DNA from: Onchidella celtica
Taxonomy: Eukaryota; Mollusca; Gastropoda; Systellommatophora; Onchidiidae
Direction: 5' to 3'
Assembly (NCBI GenBank): GCA_963931925.1
Contig: OZ007582.1
Span: forward strand, 29,738,429 to 29,802,428
Length of the DNA stretch: 64,000 nt
Both the position numbers and the translations under genes were made by a program. The notes below the pieces were generated by a model. It saw only the letters and a program-made list of their open reading frames with translations. It ran no database searches and had not been told where the DNA came from. Numbering within the stretch: position 1 is the first letter of the stretch; the number at the start of each line of letters is the position of its first letter. Of this stretch, positions 11,438-23,528 are shown piece after piece.

Positions 11438-14400
11438 TTATCTTACTGTCGTCCGGTGTTTGGACGCCTTTGGCGATAGTATGTCCCAGAAAGTTAATCT
11501 GCGTATAACCCAGGAAGACTTTGCTAGGTTAGCTGTAAGCCCGGCATCTCGAAGTTTACTAAGCACTTGACGAAGTGCTTCTAAGTGGCCTTTCCAATCC
11601 GTATGGAAAGCGCAAATGTCGTCAAAGTAGCTTAGGACGCATGGTGTCTGCTGCAATAGGATGTTCATCATCCTCGCAAATGTCGCTGGTGCCGTTACGA
11701 GACCGAATGGCATGAATCTCCATTGCATGAGACCCATAGGGGTCTGAAACGCTGTGTACTGTTTACTGGCCTCTTCCATTGGGATTTGCCAGTAGCCTTT
11801 AGCCAAATCTATTTTCGAAAACACGGACGACTCGGCCAATCGCGCAAATAGATCTTCCTGATTCGGGATAGGTTCAGCATCGTAAATGGTTAGAGCGTTA
11901 AGCTTCCTGTAATCGATACAAAATCTAACGGAACCGTCTGTTTTCTTTACTAGTACAATCGGTGAGCAGTAAGGGCTCGTCGAGCGCTCAATGACTCCTA
12001 AGCTGAGCATCTTTTCCACCTCGGACTGTATGGTGTCGTGCGCTTGCAGCGGGCGCGGGTAGGGTTTGACAAACACGGGTACGTCCGAGTGCAACCGGAT
12101 GACGTGTTGAACTAAGGATGTTTTACCCGGCAAATCAGTGAATACTGGCGAAAACTCCCGAACAAGATTCATGATGTCCTGTGTCTTACTTTGATCCAGC
12201 TCTGGATTGATATTAACGGAAGTCGCGTCCTCTGTGGCTTGCAAGGATAGGAGCGATCTAGTCATAGATAATGGCTCCCGGTCGTTGTCATCGATAGTGA
12301 CCATCGCTGCGTTTGCTTGGGCCACAACATGGCATGAATGATCGTGATGAGTTTGATCATTGGTAAGATACTTTTTCAACATATTAATATGGTACACCTT
12401 ATCGTTACCACGTATGGTAATGAGATAATTAACTCTCGAGAGTCGCTTTTTAACTAGAAAGGGGCCTTTCCAAGTGAGGAGTAGCTTGTTATTCGTTTCT
12501 GGTAGCAGCACCAATGCCCGATCTCCGACTGACAGGGTTCTTAACCGACTACCCCGATCGCGATATCCTATAAATGACCTGGTCCGTACGCATGCAAATT
12601 GTCGAGCCAGGTCGCATGCATTAACTATTCTATGTCGGAGATCGACTATGTACTGATACGCGGATCGCGTATCAGGAACGTCGGTATCAGAACCGGCGTA
12701 TAAATCGCGTAAAATGGCCATCGGGCCACGTGGTTTTCGACCGTATAAAAGTTCAAACGGGGAAAAACCCGTTGTCGCATTTGGGAGTTCCCTATATGCG
12801 AACAAGATGGCCGGAAGTCGACGGTCCCAGTCACCAGGTCTATCGGCGGAAACGCGTGCCAGCATAGTTTTCATGGTGGCATTCCAGCGCTCGCAACAGC
12901 CATTGGACTGTGGATGGTATGGCGACGTAAGTTTCTGCCTAATGCCCGTGAGTTCCAATACTTTCCTGAAAAGGTCAGAGGTGAATTGCGGACCTCTATC
13001 GGATAATAATTCGGACGGGAATCCGACACGTGTGAATATGGTCACCAATGCCTCGGCGACGTGATCGGCCGATATTTCCTTTAAAGGGACAGCCTCAGGC
13101 CAACGGGTGGCATAATCGATTACTGATAGAATAAACCGATGGCCTCTATCCGACTTCGGTAATGGCCCGACGATGTCGACGGCAACTCGCTGAAATGGAG
13201 TGGAAACCGGCGGCATCTCTTGTATAGGTGCCCGCGAAGTTTTTCCTTTGGGGGTTCTTTTCTGGCATGTATCGCAACGCGACACATAGCTATTTATGTC
13301 CCCGTAAACCCCGGGCCAAAAAAACTGAGACAGGACTCTCGATTTTGTTCTCGCTTTGCCTTGGTGGCCCGCCAATGGCGTGTCGTGCGCGAGGCGGGTG
13401 ATGTCTCGGCGAAATGATCTCGGTATGGCCAATTGCAAAATAGTTTCGCGCTTTCCCCGAAAAACGCGATATAGAAGGTCGTCTTTAAGGCAGAACCTGG
13501 ATGTATCCGGGTTGTCCGGATCAATCTTAGCAAAGAGGGGCTTTAGTGATGGATCTGTGCGCTGTTCGTTACGAAAAATCTCGGGGGTTACATCCAAATC
13601 GACGACAGGCGATCGTAATGTGTCTTCACTCTGGCGACGCGATTGTTGTCTTGTCGTGACACACGCAATGTCGTTATCATCCCAAATCCCGAGTTCGCAA
13701 TCGGAGACGTCCTTTAAGTGGGGAATATTCCCAATGATTAGGTCGGCGACCGGATTTGGTAGCACGCAGGCCGTGACAACACCAGTTATAAACGGTGTGT
13801 CAACATATATTTCCGCCAAACGAAAATGTTCAACTGAACCACCAAAAGTAATGCATGTCGCATCGCGATCCAGGAGTTGTGCAGGACGGACCAGCGATTC
13901 ACGTACACCGACGGTCGTACAGCCTGAATCTCGCAATACGGATGCTCGTATGGCGTTTACTCGTCCCTCATACAATGTCAGCGCGCCTCGCTCGTGGAGG
14001 GCGGACATAACTGGAATAACTTTATCTACGGTTTCGGCATTCCTAGTTCTGTAACCGCGGTTTTCGGTGAATGCTACAGAGCATGCATTTGCCGCATCTA
14101 ATCTAACTCTGCATTGTCGCGCAATGTGGCCTCCGGCGCCACATCTATAACAGTAGACTGGATTATCATCCCTTCGAGGTGTACCTCGATAAGAAGGAAA
14201 TGTGGGCGCTTGATAGTAGTTGTTACGCGGTCCTCCGGTAGGGAAAGGACGTGTATATCGGGGTTCCCAGTCCCGAGAAAATTTATGGGGATTCGGTTGC
14301 CTCCTGCTAACCGGCGGCTCGGACCGTGGACGAACCTGCGGCGACTGTCGAAAGGGCTGTCTTGATTGTCTCGACGGTACTGGTGTCTTAGTAGCAGCGC

Positions 14401-14653
14401 CGGCGTAACACGGTTCGCTTACTTTAGCTTTAGCTAACGATCGAATAGGGTGAGCCGCAGCATACCGTTCCGCTATCGATGTTATCTCGACGGTAGTTTT
14501 GGGGGCTTGTTCCTTAAAATGCGCCACCAGGTCCGTGTGGCAGGACATATATATTTGGTCTTTAATTATCAAATCATATAGTTTCTTGTAGTTTCCCTCT
14601 TCCACACCGGCCAACTCAGTCCAACGGCTGAGTAGGTGGCGGAGGCGGTCCAC
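11438..14653 (-). pseudogene. Element A Gag C-terminus, protease, integrase and RT
   Basis: The 1071-residue frame shows: capsid C-terminal part; a CCHC zinc knuckle at C168-C171-H176-C181; a retropepsin with DSG at 242-244 and IIGN near 307; an integrase with an HHCC zinc site (residues 423-463) and a DD35E triad at D493, D552 and E588; a GPF module near 730; then RT with the catalytic region at D949 and YFDD at 1009-1012. Integrase before RT is reversed relative to ordinary Ty3/gypsy. The true frame begins upstream, past an in-frame TAG near 14733. The last 25 or so residues after KSSW are a frameshift product. All visible catalytic residues are kept. Confidence 0.9.
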
Positions 14654-14734
14654 GTAAGTAGAGAAATTCTCAGATGCCTCCGGCTTGCAATCGCGGAAAC
14701 GCTTATGAAATCCATCTTCCGTATGTTGGAAACG

Positions 14735-15275
14735 CTATAATAGCGCGGTCTTTAGAATGTCATAGTCCCTAGCGTCATCAATAGTGAGGCTATGGAAAAC
14801 TTCCAACGCTCTCCCTGTCAAAAAGATTGGCGAGGCATGACGTGTACTCACTGCGCTGCCATCCCGCGCAAACGGCATGGAGTTCGAAGCGGTGTAGGTA
14901 GGAATCAATACGATCAACCTTATCATTAAAGATTGGCAATTTAGGCTTCGTTTTATTATTGGAAGTAACTTCCGGAGCCCCGGTAGGTTGGGCTTGCTTC
15001 GCTTCTAACTGTTTCAAAGCGAGCTCGTACTCTCTTTGAGCCTGTTTTTCCGCGCGTTCCGCGGCTCTCTCGTCTCGTTCCGCAGCTTTTTCTTGGCGTA
15101 ATATCTCCGCGGCCTTTTCTTGGCGTAATATCTCCGCGGCCTTTTCTTCTCGTAATCTCTCCGCGGCCTTTTCTTCTCGTTCTTCTTTCAGTTTCTGGTC
15201 TACCCAAGAAGCACGCTGAGCTTCCGGTATGCCAAATGATTGGGCTAGTTCCAAATATTTCTGTAGTTCGGCCAT
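14735..15275 (-). pseudogene. Element A Gag N-terminus, frameshifted
   Basis: Starts at ATG 15275 with MAELQKYLELAQSFG, similar to element B's MAELQQLMKLG. A Glu/Arg/Ala-rich coiled coil contains near-perfect repeats of the unit EEKAAERLRQ type (15060-15180). It continues into the capsid words IDSYLHRFELHA. A frameshift near 14800-14850 moves the frame, and a TAG replaces a Leu codon of the LKALLLRRF region known from element B. Confidence 0.8.
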
Positions 15276-16403
15276 GATATCGGTCGATAATGCGATATAA
15301 TAATGTCCTAATCGAGGACAGCTTCTGAAAAATCTCTAACTTTATTCTCCCTTGAAGCAATTTATCAATTGCACTCTGCGGGTGTTCGTTCCTGCAGTAT
15401 GAACGAAATTAACGAAATCAACAACAAACTGTACGTCTTAGTCAACCAAGTAGTGGTTGAGCTATCTCAGTGATCACTTAACTCCACGTATTTCTCCTAA
15501 TCCTCAAGCAGTCAGTCTACTGCTTCCGTGATTGGTCGTTAACTAACGATACCAATGTAATATTCCCAGTGTATTTTCCGTACACTCCTAGCAGCGTTCC
15601 CTCTGCTATAAATCGGAATAAATCAATATTCACGATATTAACTTCCTTGGCTATACAAGCCTAACAACTCTAATATCCAGATTATCTCTCAACGTGCCCT
15701 AGACACGTGATTTATCCCAGGCAATAATATAGTAAGTATGAATACAAAATATAATAATGCAACACTATAATGGAAAAGAATTACATGGAGAGTAAGACGA
15801 GACTAACAGAAAAAACAAACGACAACAGACCTGACTAACCTGAAACTATCTACAAAAAGGTAAGAAAAAGAACAGGAGAGACGTCTTCCTAAAATACGAG
15901 GAAGATAGAACGCTAACAATCTATACGAATAACAGGTCCCTACAGAACTATTCAAGGCAAAGCATATCTCCTATCCGTTTTAAACGCCATCTAGATCTGC
16001 TAGTCTGGCAAAAAGAGGTATGCTGAGTCTCGATCCCTTCCAACCTCCCGCGTATCTAATCTAACACAAAAGAAAAAATAATGCCTGTCAAAAGTAGGGG
16101 AGCTGGAACGACGAACCCCTCAAACGAAGACAAATACAGATGGTTCACTTAACTGGGCAAATTGGACTGGCTCTTTCCTTTGGTCCACAGCGCTGGTCTT
16201 GTCTTTTCCTGATGCTAGCTGTCAGTCCCTCGTAGTGGTCCCAGGATCAATGACGAGAGGACATGCCAGACATGTGGGGGAGAAAAAAAATAAAAAATTA
16301 GCAGTATACAAAACTATAAACTACAAAAATGACATAAATAACAGTGGAGTCTAGAGTGGTAGACCTGCAGCTGTTGACGGGGTCCTCTTCAGATGATAGT
16401 AGT
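15276..16403 (-). other. Leader of element A, proximal part
   Basis: Untranslated sequence between gag and the point where element B inserted (GTAGT 16399-16403). It resumes at 28313-28377 beyond B. I see no coding frame. Confidence 0.65.
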
Positions 16404-17641
16404 TGTCACAAATCCCAGACTGGGAGATGTAATAAGTTATGACAGGACAACAATCACGAACAAACAAGTTTAACACTTAACAGAACAATCCTTCAGACTC
16501 ACACATTTATTAAACATAATTATACAGATAATAACGCAATTACATACATTATATTATTGAAATTAACTGCCGTACAACGGCCTTATTCTCACACACACTC
16601 TCCCTCGGATCCACAACCCGGTAGTTACTCCTAAAGGCACTTCGGCCTCAGCCTCTCCCCTCAGGGTCTTAATAGCACATTAATAATTCACTGGCACCGC
16701 AGTCTCTCAATATCACCTTCCTATTGTCATACACCTTAGCACTCCCCTAGCACCTCAGCAGGACAATAACACATTATCATTTCAATAGCCCCTCAACATG
16801 GCAATAGTACATTATTAGTTCCTAGCCCATCAACATGGCAATAGTACATTATCACATTCACGCTCATATCTACGTCCCTGTCCGTGGCCTGACTGCCACG
16901 ACTTTATGTGCCTCTACTGTCCTGCACTGACAGCCTCACTTCTGGCCTATGTGTGGCCTCCGGCCCTATGCTGGCCTATCCCCTGTGCTCATCGAGGTGG
17001 CTCTGCGGCCCGTCCCCGACACCTACAAGAATAACATTACATTGGTATAATGCCATACCATTTCTATTCACTCCACCTCTCCTTACAACCCATGAAGCGT
17101 ACACACACTAGTTCACCTTTCACTCACCACACATCTTACGGTAACACACCTCCATCGGAGTACACAATACTCACTCGTGCTACAAATCCATGAACTCAAC
17201 TTTCATCTATCGCTCATGGCGCACATTGCTATATCCAATATCAAGGACTTCCACATTCCTCACATATACTTATTTACATCATGGTAATAGACGAATATAA
17301 TATAATACATCAATCATAATTATCAATCAACGTTCTACCTACCAGTCATCACTGGAAAAACACTCTCATCCGTCTTCTGACTGCTCCCCTTATGTTCGCC
17401 CGCTGGGCTCTTACTAGCGTCCGTTCAGTAGGACCTTCTAACTTGCAGTGATAGTAATACAGCGCTTTCGCCTCATTCAGACCCCCACCACTCATAACAT
17501 GCACGCTTTCCTTACTTGTCTTCGTGCGTTAATTTTACTCTCTTCCTTTCACGTCTTTCCCTACTTGTCTGCCGTGAGCCCTTCTTACTCTACACCCGCT
17601 CTGTAGCAATCCCCTTAATTGCACTCACTCCACTCGTGACA
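16404..17641 (-). repeat. 3' LTR of element B
   Basis: Begins TGTCACAAATCCCAG and ends CTCGTGACA on the plus strand, with 6-bp inverted termini. It abuts the polypurine tract. Related copies are the solo LTRs at 7163-8397 and 46884-48019. Confidence 0.94.
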
Positions 17642-17662
17642 TCATCCCCCACCCCCAAAAAA
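17642..17662 (-). promoter_or_regulatory. Polypurine tract of element B
   Basis: The minus strand reads T-rich sequence, then GGGGGTGGGGGATGA directly before the 3' LTR. Same design as in element A. Confidence 0.88.
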
Positions 17663-17995
17663 TTAATGCAATTAATTTCAAATCGCATCAAGATGACTGT
17701 CAACGAGTGAGCGTGAGCAATACCTACACTAAAAAATGTCCTAGCAGTTCCCCTAGTATATAAAATACCGAAATCAGAGGAAAATATGGGGATCAATATG
17801 CCCTGCAATATGCATATATGTATCACATCATCAATAGCTAACTAAACACAATACCTAATACAGACTCAAAAACCAATCAACCTATCAACCATCCTTCATA
17901 TCATATTTATAATGTCAATATTTTAAAGTCGACTCATTCACACAGCTCCTGTCACTGTTCCTGTCCTCCGATGTATAAGCTCCTGAACTCTTCCC
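17663..17995 (-). other. Short 3' untranslated part of element B
   Basis: Between the RNase H stop and the polypurine tract. No env-like frame and no conserved motif seen. Confidence 0.6.
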
Positions 17996-18760
17996 CTAGG
18001 CTCGACTAAGGTAGTCGGCGATATGATTGCTGGTTCCTGGAATTGGTTGAATAACGAAGGTATACGGCTGCAAAGCCAATGCCCATCTAGACAAGCGTGG
18101 GCTGGACGAACGATTCTTCGACAAAAATGTCAGTGGCTTGTGGTCTGTCTGGATACAAAATTCTCGTCCCATGAGATAACGTCCTAATTTCTGGACGGAC
18201 CACACAATGGCAAGACACTCCCGCTCTATCACAGAATACTTTCTTTCTCTCTGCAATAACTTCCTACTGACATAACATACAGGATGGAGACATTCGTTCT
18301 TCTCCTGTAGAAGACAAGCGCCGACACCAGAGTCCGACGCATCCGTTCTGAGGATAAAATTAGATCGAAAATCGGGTAATATCAGAATGGGTGACGATGA
18401 TAATGCTGTCACCAAATTATCAAATGCTGTCTGACATTCAGACGTCCACTGGACCTTATCGGGTTGTCCCTTCTTAGTAAGGTCAGTAAGAGAAGATGAC
18501 AAGGAGGAAAAATTTGGAATGAACTTTCTGTAATAATTTAAAATTCCCACTAAGCTTCTGACTTGTTTCTTTGTTTTAGGGATTTGCAACCCTACTAACT
18601 TGTCAATTTTTGTTACTTCAGGTCTCTGAACACCTCTACCCACGATATGTCCTAAGAATATTATCTCTGGACATGCCAAATCCATCTTTGCGGGTTTAGC
18701 AGTTAACCCAAAATGACGTAATCGTTGAAAAATTACTGTTAGTGTCTGAATATGATCAGA
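17996..18760 (-). CDS. Element B RT C-terminus and RNase H
   Basis: This frame is the direct, in-phase continuation of the upstream polyprotein after the TGA at 18761-18763. It reads the RT thumb and connection (FLGHIVGRG, then RSLVGILNYYRKFIPNF) and RNase H with RTDASDSGVGA, VIERECLAIVW and TDHKPLTFL, ending HIADYLSRA. The first ATG (18685) is not a likely start; the region should be read as the end of Pol. Apart from the upstream stop I see no damage. Confidence 0.88.
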   Translation of the reverse strand, partial: SDHIQTLTVIFQRLRHFGLTAKPAKMDLACPEIIFLGHIVGRGVQRPEVTKIDKLVGLQIPKTKKQVRSLVGILNYYRKFIPNFSSLSSSLTDLTKKGQPDKVQWTSECQTAFDNLVTALSSSPILILPDFRSNFILRTDASDSGVGACLLQEKNECLHPVCYVSRKLLQRERKYSVIERECLAIVWSVQKLGRYLMGREFCIQTDHKPLTFLSKNRSSSPRLSRWALALQPYTFVIQPIPGTSNHIADYLSRA

Positions 18761-21700
18761 TCATGTCGACGTATGACATGCTATATCGTCAAAGAATGAC
18801 ACGACATTAGGTATGTCCTTCAACACTAGTCTCATTAATCGTGCAAACGTCGCTGGCGCGTTTACCAACCCAAATGGCATGACCTTAAATTGGAATAATC
18901 CAATGGGCGTTTGGAACGCCGTGTATTGTTTAGACTCATCAGTAAGCGGGATTTCCCAATACCCTTTCGTTAAATCTATCTTGGAAAACCACGTGGACCC
19001 GGCCAATGAAGCTATTAATTCCTCCTGAAACGGGATAGGCTCCCTATCGCCTACCGTAATAGTGTTCAATCTTCGAAAATCAATACAGAACCGCACCGAT
19101 CCATCAAGTTTTTTCACGAGGACGACGGGTGATGAATACGGCGATGTTGATGGTTCTATCACATCTAACTTCAACATTGACTCAACTTCCTTTATAACTC
19201 TATCTCTCGAAGAAAAGGGCAGTGGATAAGGTCTAAGAAATACTGGCTTATCTGAAGTCAACTTTATTTGGTGCTGGATCACCGTAGTGCGACCCGGCAA
19301 ATCCGTAACAACATCCGGGAATGACGCTAACAGGGTCTTAAGTTCCCTACTCCTTGAACTCGTAAGGTCAGGGTTAATTTTTACGTCCCTGTAACCTTGT
19401 GTCGGAGTTAACTCCGGCAATTGAATTTGTAACTCTTCCTGCGCCTCGGTGTCGCTTCCGTCACAGTCCAACTGGTCTACGACCCCCGTACAAGCAATAG
19501 AGAAGACAGTCTCCTCTGGTCTTGTCTGTGCACACAGATACTGTGGTCTCTCATAAAATCTCTGTAGCATATTAACATGGAAAACCTTACTCGTTCCATC
19601 AATGTGGATAGCGTAATCTACCTTTGAAACAACTCGCTCAATAACATAAGGACCTTTCCATGTCATCAATAACTTATTATGGTCCGTAGGTAACAACAAT
19701 AGGACCTTGTCTCCTGGCTTAAAAATTCTCAATTTGGAACCTCTATCTTTATAGTCTTTTGCTCTTTTCGAAGCGATACTAGAAGCTTCTTCTGCTATAG
19801 TGCGCGCTGAAGATAATCTTTCTCTTAAATCAACAAGGTACTGAAACACCGAAATCTGATCATCGTCTCCCGATGATGGCGACGTCATCATGTCCCGAAG
19901 AACATCAGTTGGGCCCCTAGGACTACGACCATACATCATTTCGAACGGCGAGAATCCCGTTGACTCCTGCCGTACCTCTCTGTACGCGAATAACACTGCA
20001 GGGATATATCTATCCCAATCTTTAGGGCGGTCAGCAGCTACCTTACGCAGCATCGACTTTAACGTCGAGTTCAATCTCTCGCACATGCCATTAGCCTGCG
20101 GATGATAAGGGGTGGTAGTGATGGGTTGTATGCTGAATAAGCGGAACAATTCCTTCATCATCTCCGACGTAAATTGCGCGCCCCTATCAGACAGAATTTG
20201 CTCTGGTATTCCTACCCTAGCGAAAATTGCAAACAACGCTTCCGCGACTGCCTCAGACGTTATGGTCCGCAGAGGAATCGCCTCTGGCCATCTCGTAGCA
20301 TTACATATGACCGTTAAGAAAAATCGATTCCCCCTATCGGTCGCTGGGTGAATGGGGCCAACAAGGTCTATCGAGACCTTTTTAAACGGTTCCGAGACCG
20401 TGGGGATCTTCTGAAGAGGAGCCTGGGGTGTACGCCCCTTATGCGTCGTCTTTTGGCACGCACTGCACGTCTTACAATAGACTTGTACATCTTTGTGGAT
20501 CGATGGCCAGTAAAAATTTTTAAGAACCCTTTCTTTGGTTCTAGCTATCCCCATATGACCCGCTAATGGGACATCATGTGCCAAATGCAATACTGTTGCG
20601 ATCAGCAACGCTGGCACAACGACCTGCTTTAAAATGGAGGTCACCGTTACATACTTACGGAACAGAATGCCCCCCTGAACAACAAAGGAAGACGAGCCGT
20701 TCTTATATTTCCTCGTTTTCTCGGTTCGCGCTTCCCCAAAACATGGGTTTAATGATGGGTCCTCCCTTTGTAATCTCGCCAAGCGCTCTGGCGTGATATC
20801 TAGGTTGACCGCTGGCGTCGCCAAAGGTCTAATCTTATCTTTATCAGCTACCCGTCGACGTGTTTCGACCGCGGCGCAAAAGTCACTACCTTTTGATTGC
20901 GACCATGCTTGCACGTTCTCATCGGAAGGGGAAACTACCCGTGATACATTCCCAATGATGAGCTGGGCGCCTGGAAAACAACCAACGACTGCTTCGACTT
21001 CCCCGCTAAGGAAAGGTGTATCTATCACTATTCTTGCCATGGGTAATTTCTCAATGGCCCCCGAAAATTGGATGCACGGGACAGTCTCACCTGTAAGCTG
21101 TGAATCCCGAATGCAGTCCCTATGCACTCCCACAACGGTAGATCCTGTATCTCGTAAAACCGAGACCGGTTCGTCCCCAACAAACCCCGGATAAACCCTA
21201 AGACCACCTCCTGTATGACATGAATTTATAACGGGGATCTTTCTCCCACAAGGTAAAACACCGGAAGATAATAACTTCTCACAACTGGGACACTTAGAAT
21301 ACTGTCCGCCTCCGTTGTCCGATGTAACACACGCAGCCGCATGATGAAATTTATTAGGGGAACATGGACTGGAGCTACTGTCCACGTTCGCCGCTATCCT
21401 ACCTGCAGGGCAATTCACGCTGATGTGATCTGCTCTACCGCAGTTCCAACACTTCGCGGCCCTACACTCGCGTGAAAAGTGACCCACGCGTCCGCAAGTC
21501 CAACACTCCGCTCCCTGTGCTGCACTAGGCCTGGGTCCCCGTGACCCATCGCGACCGGAACTAAAGTCCCTATGCCGTCGGTCATCGGCAAAGGTCACAA
21601 ATCGCCCCCGGCCATTACCGCGACCTAGCCCTCCTGCTCGGTCAAACTTACCGGATCCATATGCAGGTGATTGGTGATAGCCCCTACGCTGCCCCTGGGC

Positions 21701-22729
21701 TTGCCCACTATAGGCACCACGCTGACGCGACCTGTCAAAAAGTCCTGCCGGCGACCCCTCAACCACGGCGACGTACCCAGCATCTTGGACGTACGCCCTG
21801 GCGACTGGTTTGGACGGATGTGCCGTACGGTATGCTTCCGCCAACTTAGACGCCTCCTGCACCGTCGCGGGTTCGTTTTCTTTCAGGAAGGCCACCAGAT
21901 CTTTATGGCACGACGCGTACAGCTGGTCACGGATCATTAGGTCTTTTAATTTAGTAAAATCCGCGCCAACATGCGCCAAGTCTACCCAGTTCGCGAAATA
22001 TTCCGTTAATCTCGCGACGAAGGCAGCAAAGTCCTCCCTGGTATCCGCACGTGCTCGCCTAAACTGCTCCCGGAAATATTCCTCGGTACGCGCAAATCGG
22101 CGAAGCAGCAAAGCCTTCAGCTTATCGTAATCTTGCACGTCTTCGCGCTGTAGCTCTTTAAAGTAGGTTAACGCTCGCCCCTGCAATAAGGAGGCCAGGT
22201 ACGTGGACCATAATTCCTTATTTTCCCCCCATTGCAATTGTGCGTTCAGTTCGAACCTGTAAAGGAAGGCGTCTATGTCGTCCTTCCGGTCGTCGAACGT
22301 AGGGAGCTTAATCCGAACACCACCTTTATTGTGTACCTGCCGCTCAACTGTTTCTGTTGGCGCATTCTTTTTGAGTTCTAATTCCGCGATTCTTACTCGC
22401 GCGTCTGTCTCCCGCTCTTGAGCTTCTATCTCCTTTAACCTTATCTCCTGCTCCCTTTCCTTAGCCTGTCTCTCCTGTTGCTGAGCTTCTAACTCCTTTA
22501 ACTTAAACTCCCTTTCCTGTTGCTGAGCCTTAGCCTCTCTTTCCTCATCTCTCTGTCGCTCTTGAGCCTCTTTTTCTTGTTGACGCTCTTGAGCCTCTTT
22601 TTCTCTCTCTCTATCTTTAGCACGCTCATCGCGCAAATCCGCCTGCTGTTCTTTAATCCAGCCGCGTAGCTCTTCTCCCTCAAGGCCAAGTTCCTTACCC
22701 AACTTCATTAATTGTTGGAGTTCCGCCAT
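18761..22729 (-). CDS. Element B Gag-protease-integrase-RT polyprotein
   Basis: One open frame of 1322 residues from ATG 22729. Residues 1-130 form a Glu/Arg/Gln-rich coiled coil; 140-300 are capsid-like (IDAFLYRFELNA, RALTYFKEL); two CCHC zinc knuckles lie at 409-422 and 427-440; a retropepsin has DTG at 527-529 and IIGN at 591-594; integrase has HHCC (H718, H725, C755, C758), a DD35E triad D788, D848, E884 and a GPY module near 1025; RT runs from about 1160 with IDLTKGYW at 1251-1258 and FFDD at 1313-1316. The frame stops at TGA 18761-18763 shortly after FFDD; RT continues in the same phase. A Trp codon changed to TGA is the simplest cause. Gag and Pol share one frame with no shift between them. 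Confidence 0.93.
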   Translation of the reverse strand: MAELQQLMKLGKELGLEGEELRGWIKEQQADLRDERAKDREREKEAQERQQEKEAQERQRDEEREAKAQQQEREFKLKELEAQQQERQAKEREQEIRLKEIEAQERETDARVRIAELELKKNAPTETVERQVHNKGGVRIKLPTFDDRKDDIDAFLYRFELNAQLQWGENKELWSTYLASLLQGRALTYFKELQREDVQDYDKLKALLLRRFARTEEYFREQFRRARADTREDFAAFVARLTEYFANWVDLAHVGADFTKLKDLMIRDQLYASCHKDLVAFLKENEPATVQEASKLAEAYRTAHPSKPVARAYVQDAGYVAVVEGSPAGLFDRSRQRGAYSGQAQGQRRGYHQSPAYGSGKFDRAGGLGRGNGRGRFVTFADDRRHRDFSSGRDGSRGPRPSAAQGAECWTCGRVGHFSRECRAAKCWNCGRADHISVNCPAGRIAANVDSSSSPCSPNKFHHAAACVTSDNGGGQYSKCPSCEKLLSSGVLPCGRKIPVINSCHTGGGLRVYPGFVGDEPVSVLRDTGSTVVGVHRDCIRDSQLTGETVPCIQFSGAIEKLPMARIVIDTPFLSGEVEAVVGCFPGAQLIIGNVSRVVSPSDENVQAWSQSKGSDFCAAVETRRRVADKDKIRPLATPAVNLDITPERLARLQREDPSLNPCFGEARTEKTRKYKNGSSSFVVQGGILFRKYVTVTSILKQVVVPALLIATVLHLAHDVPLAGHMGIARTKERVLKNFYWPSIHKDVQVYCKTCSACQKTTHKGRTPQAPLQKIPTVSEPFKKVSIDLVGPIHPATDRGNRFFLTVICNATRWPEAIPLRTITSEAVAEALFAIFARVGIPEQILSDRGAQFTSEMMKELFRLFSIQPITTTPYHPQANGMCERLNSTLKSMLRKVAADRPKDWDRYIPAVLFAYREVRQESTGFSPFEMMYGRSPRGPTDVLRDMMTSPSSGDDDQISVFQYLVDLRERLSSARTIAEEASSIASKRAKDYKDRGSKLRIFKPGDKVLLLLPTDHNKLLMTWKGPYVIERVVSKVDYAIHIDGTSKVFHVNMLQRFYERPQYLCAQTRPEETVFSIACTGVVDQLDCDGSDTEAQEELQIQLPELTPTQGYRDVKINPDLTSSRSRELKTLLASFPDVVTDLPGRTTVIQHQIKLTSDKPVFLRPYPLPFSSRDRVIKEVESMLKLDVIEPSTSPYSSPVVLVKKLDGSVRFCIDFRRLNTITVGDREPIPFQEELIASLAGSTWFSKIDLTKGYWEIPLTDESKQYTAFQTPIGLFQFKVMPFGLVNAPATFARLMRLVLKDIPNVVSFFDDIACHTST

Positions 22730-23517
22730 TTCACAGATTTATGGTTATGGTATGTATTATAAAAACGGCTAACCTGTCGGTATGATCACTAACGACACGA
22801 CCAGAGACCTGAGATCACACCAGATATAACAATACCCAATTGTCTCAAATACAATTCAGAAATTTACCTACTTCCTAACTAATTCTATATTCATACAATG
22901 CATAGCACTATTAATAATAAAAAAAGAGTAGAAAAGACAAGAATGAGGAAATTCAGTAGAAGGACCACAAGTACGTCAAGGACAACGAACCAGACTAGGA
23001 CAAAGACCTAAAAAAGAAAATATAATGGAAAAAAGAAAGCAACCTAACTACGCCGATTACACTATAAGGTACGAACAAGAACAGAGTCTGAAAAAAAAAG
23101 AACGTATCTACAGATAGGTAGAAAGAGGGACAAGAGAATACGTCTTCCTAAAACAACGAGGAAGATGGAACGCCACAATCTAAACAAAAATACAGGTCCC
23201 TACAGAACTGTTCACTGTGATGAACGAAGTTCCAAATTTAGCCCACCTCCCGAAGAGGATAAACTACGCTCACCAAGGCAAACCCGCGCCACCGCCCGTA
23301 CAATCAATTACAACGAAAACAGCAAAAACAGAGAAAAAGACAGAAGAAAAGACAGCCCTCAATCCAGGGCACAAATTTTTCACTTAACTTTCACCCTTGA
23401 TTTCAATTTCTCCCCTTTCTCGGAGCTCTGGCTGCCTGACCTCTACAGGCTGGCACACACACTCTGCAGAATTTTAAGTACACATTAATACATATTCATA
23501 GTAATACATGCATTAAT
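22730..23517 (-). other. Leader of element B, proximal part
   Basis: Untranslated, A-rich on the plus strand, between gag and the LINE insertion. It resumes at 26928-27060. No frame worth calling. Confidence 0.65.
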
Positions 23518-23528
23518 ACATATTCATA

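Noticed and set aside
13356..14054. Plus-strand frame of 232 codons within element A
   Set aside because: Antisense to the Gag-protease-integrase frame, which has clear domains.
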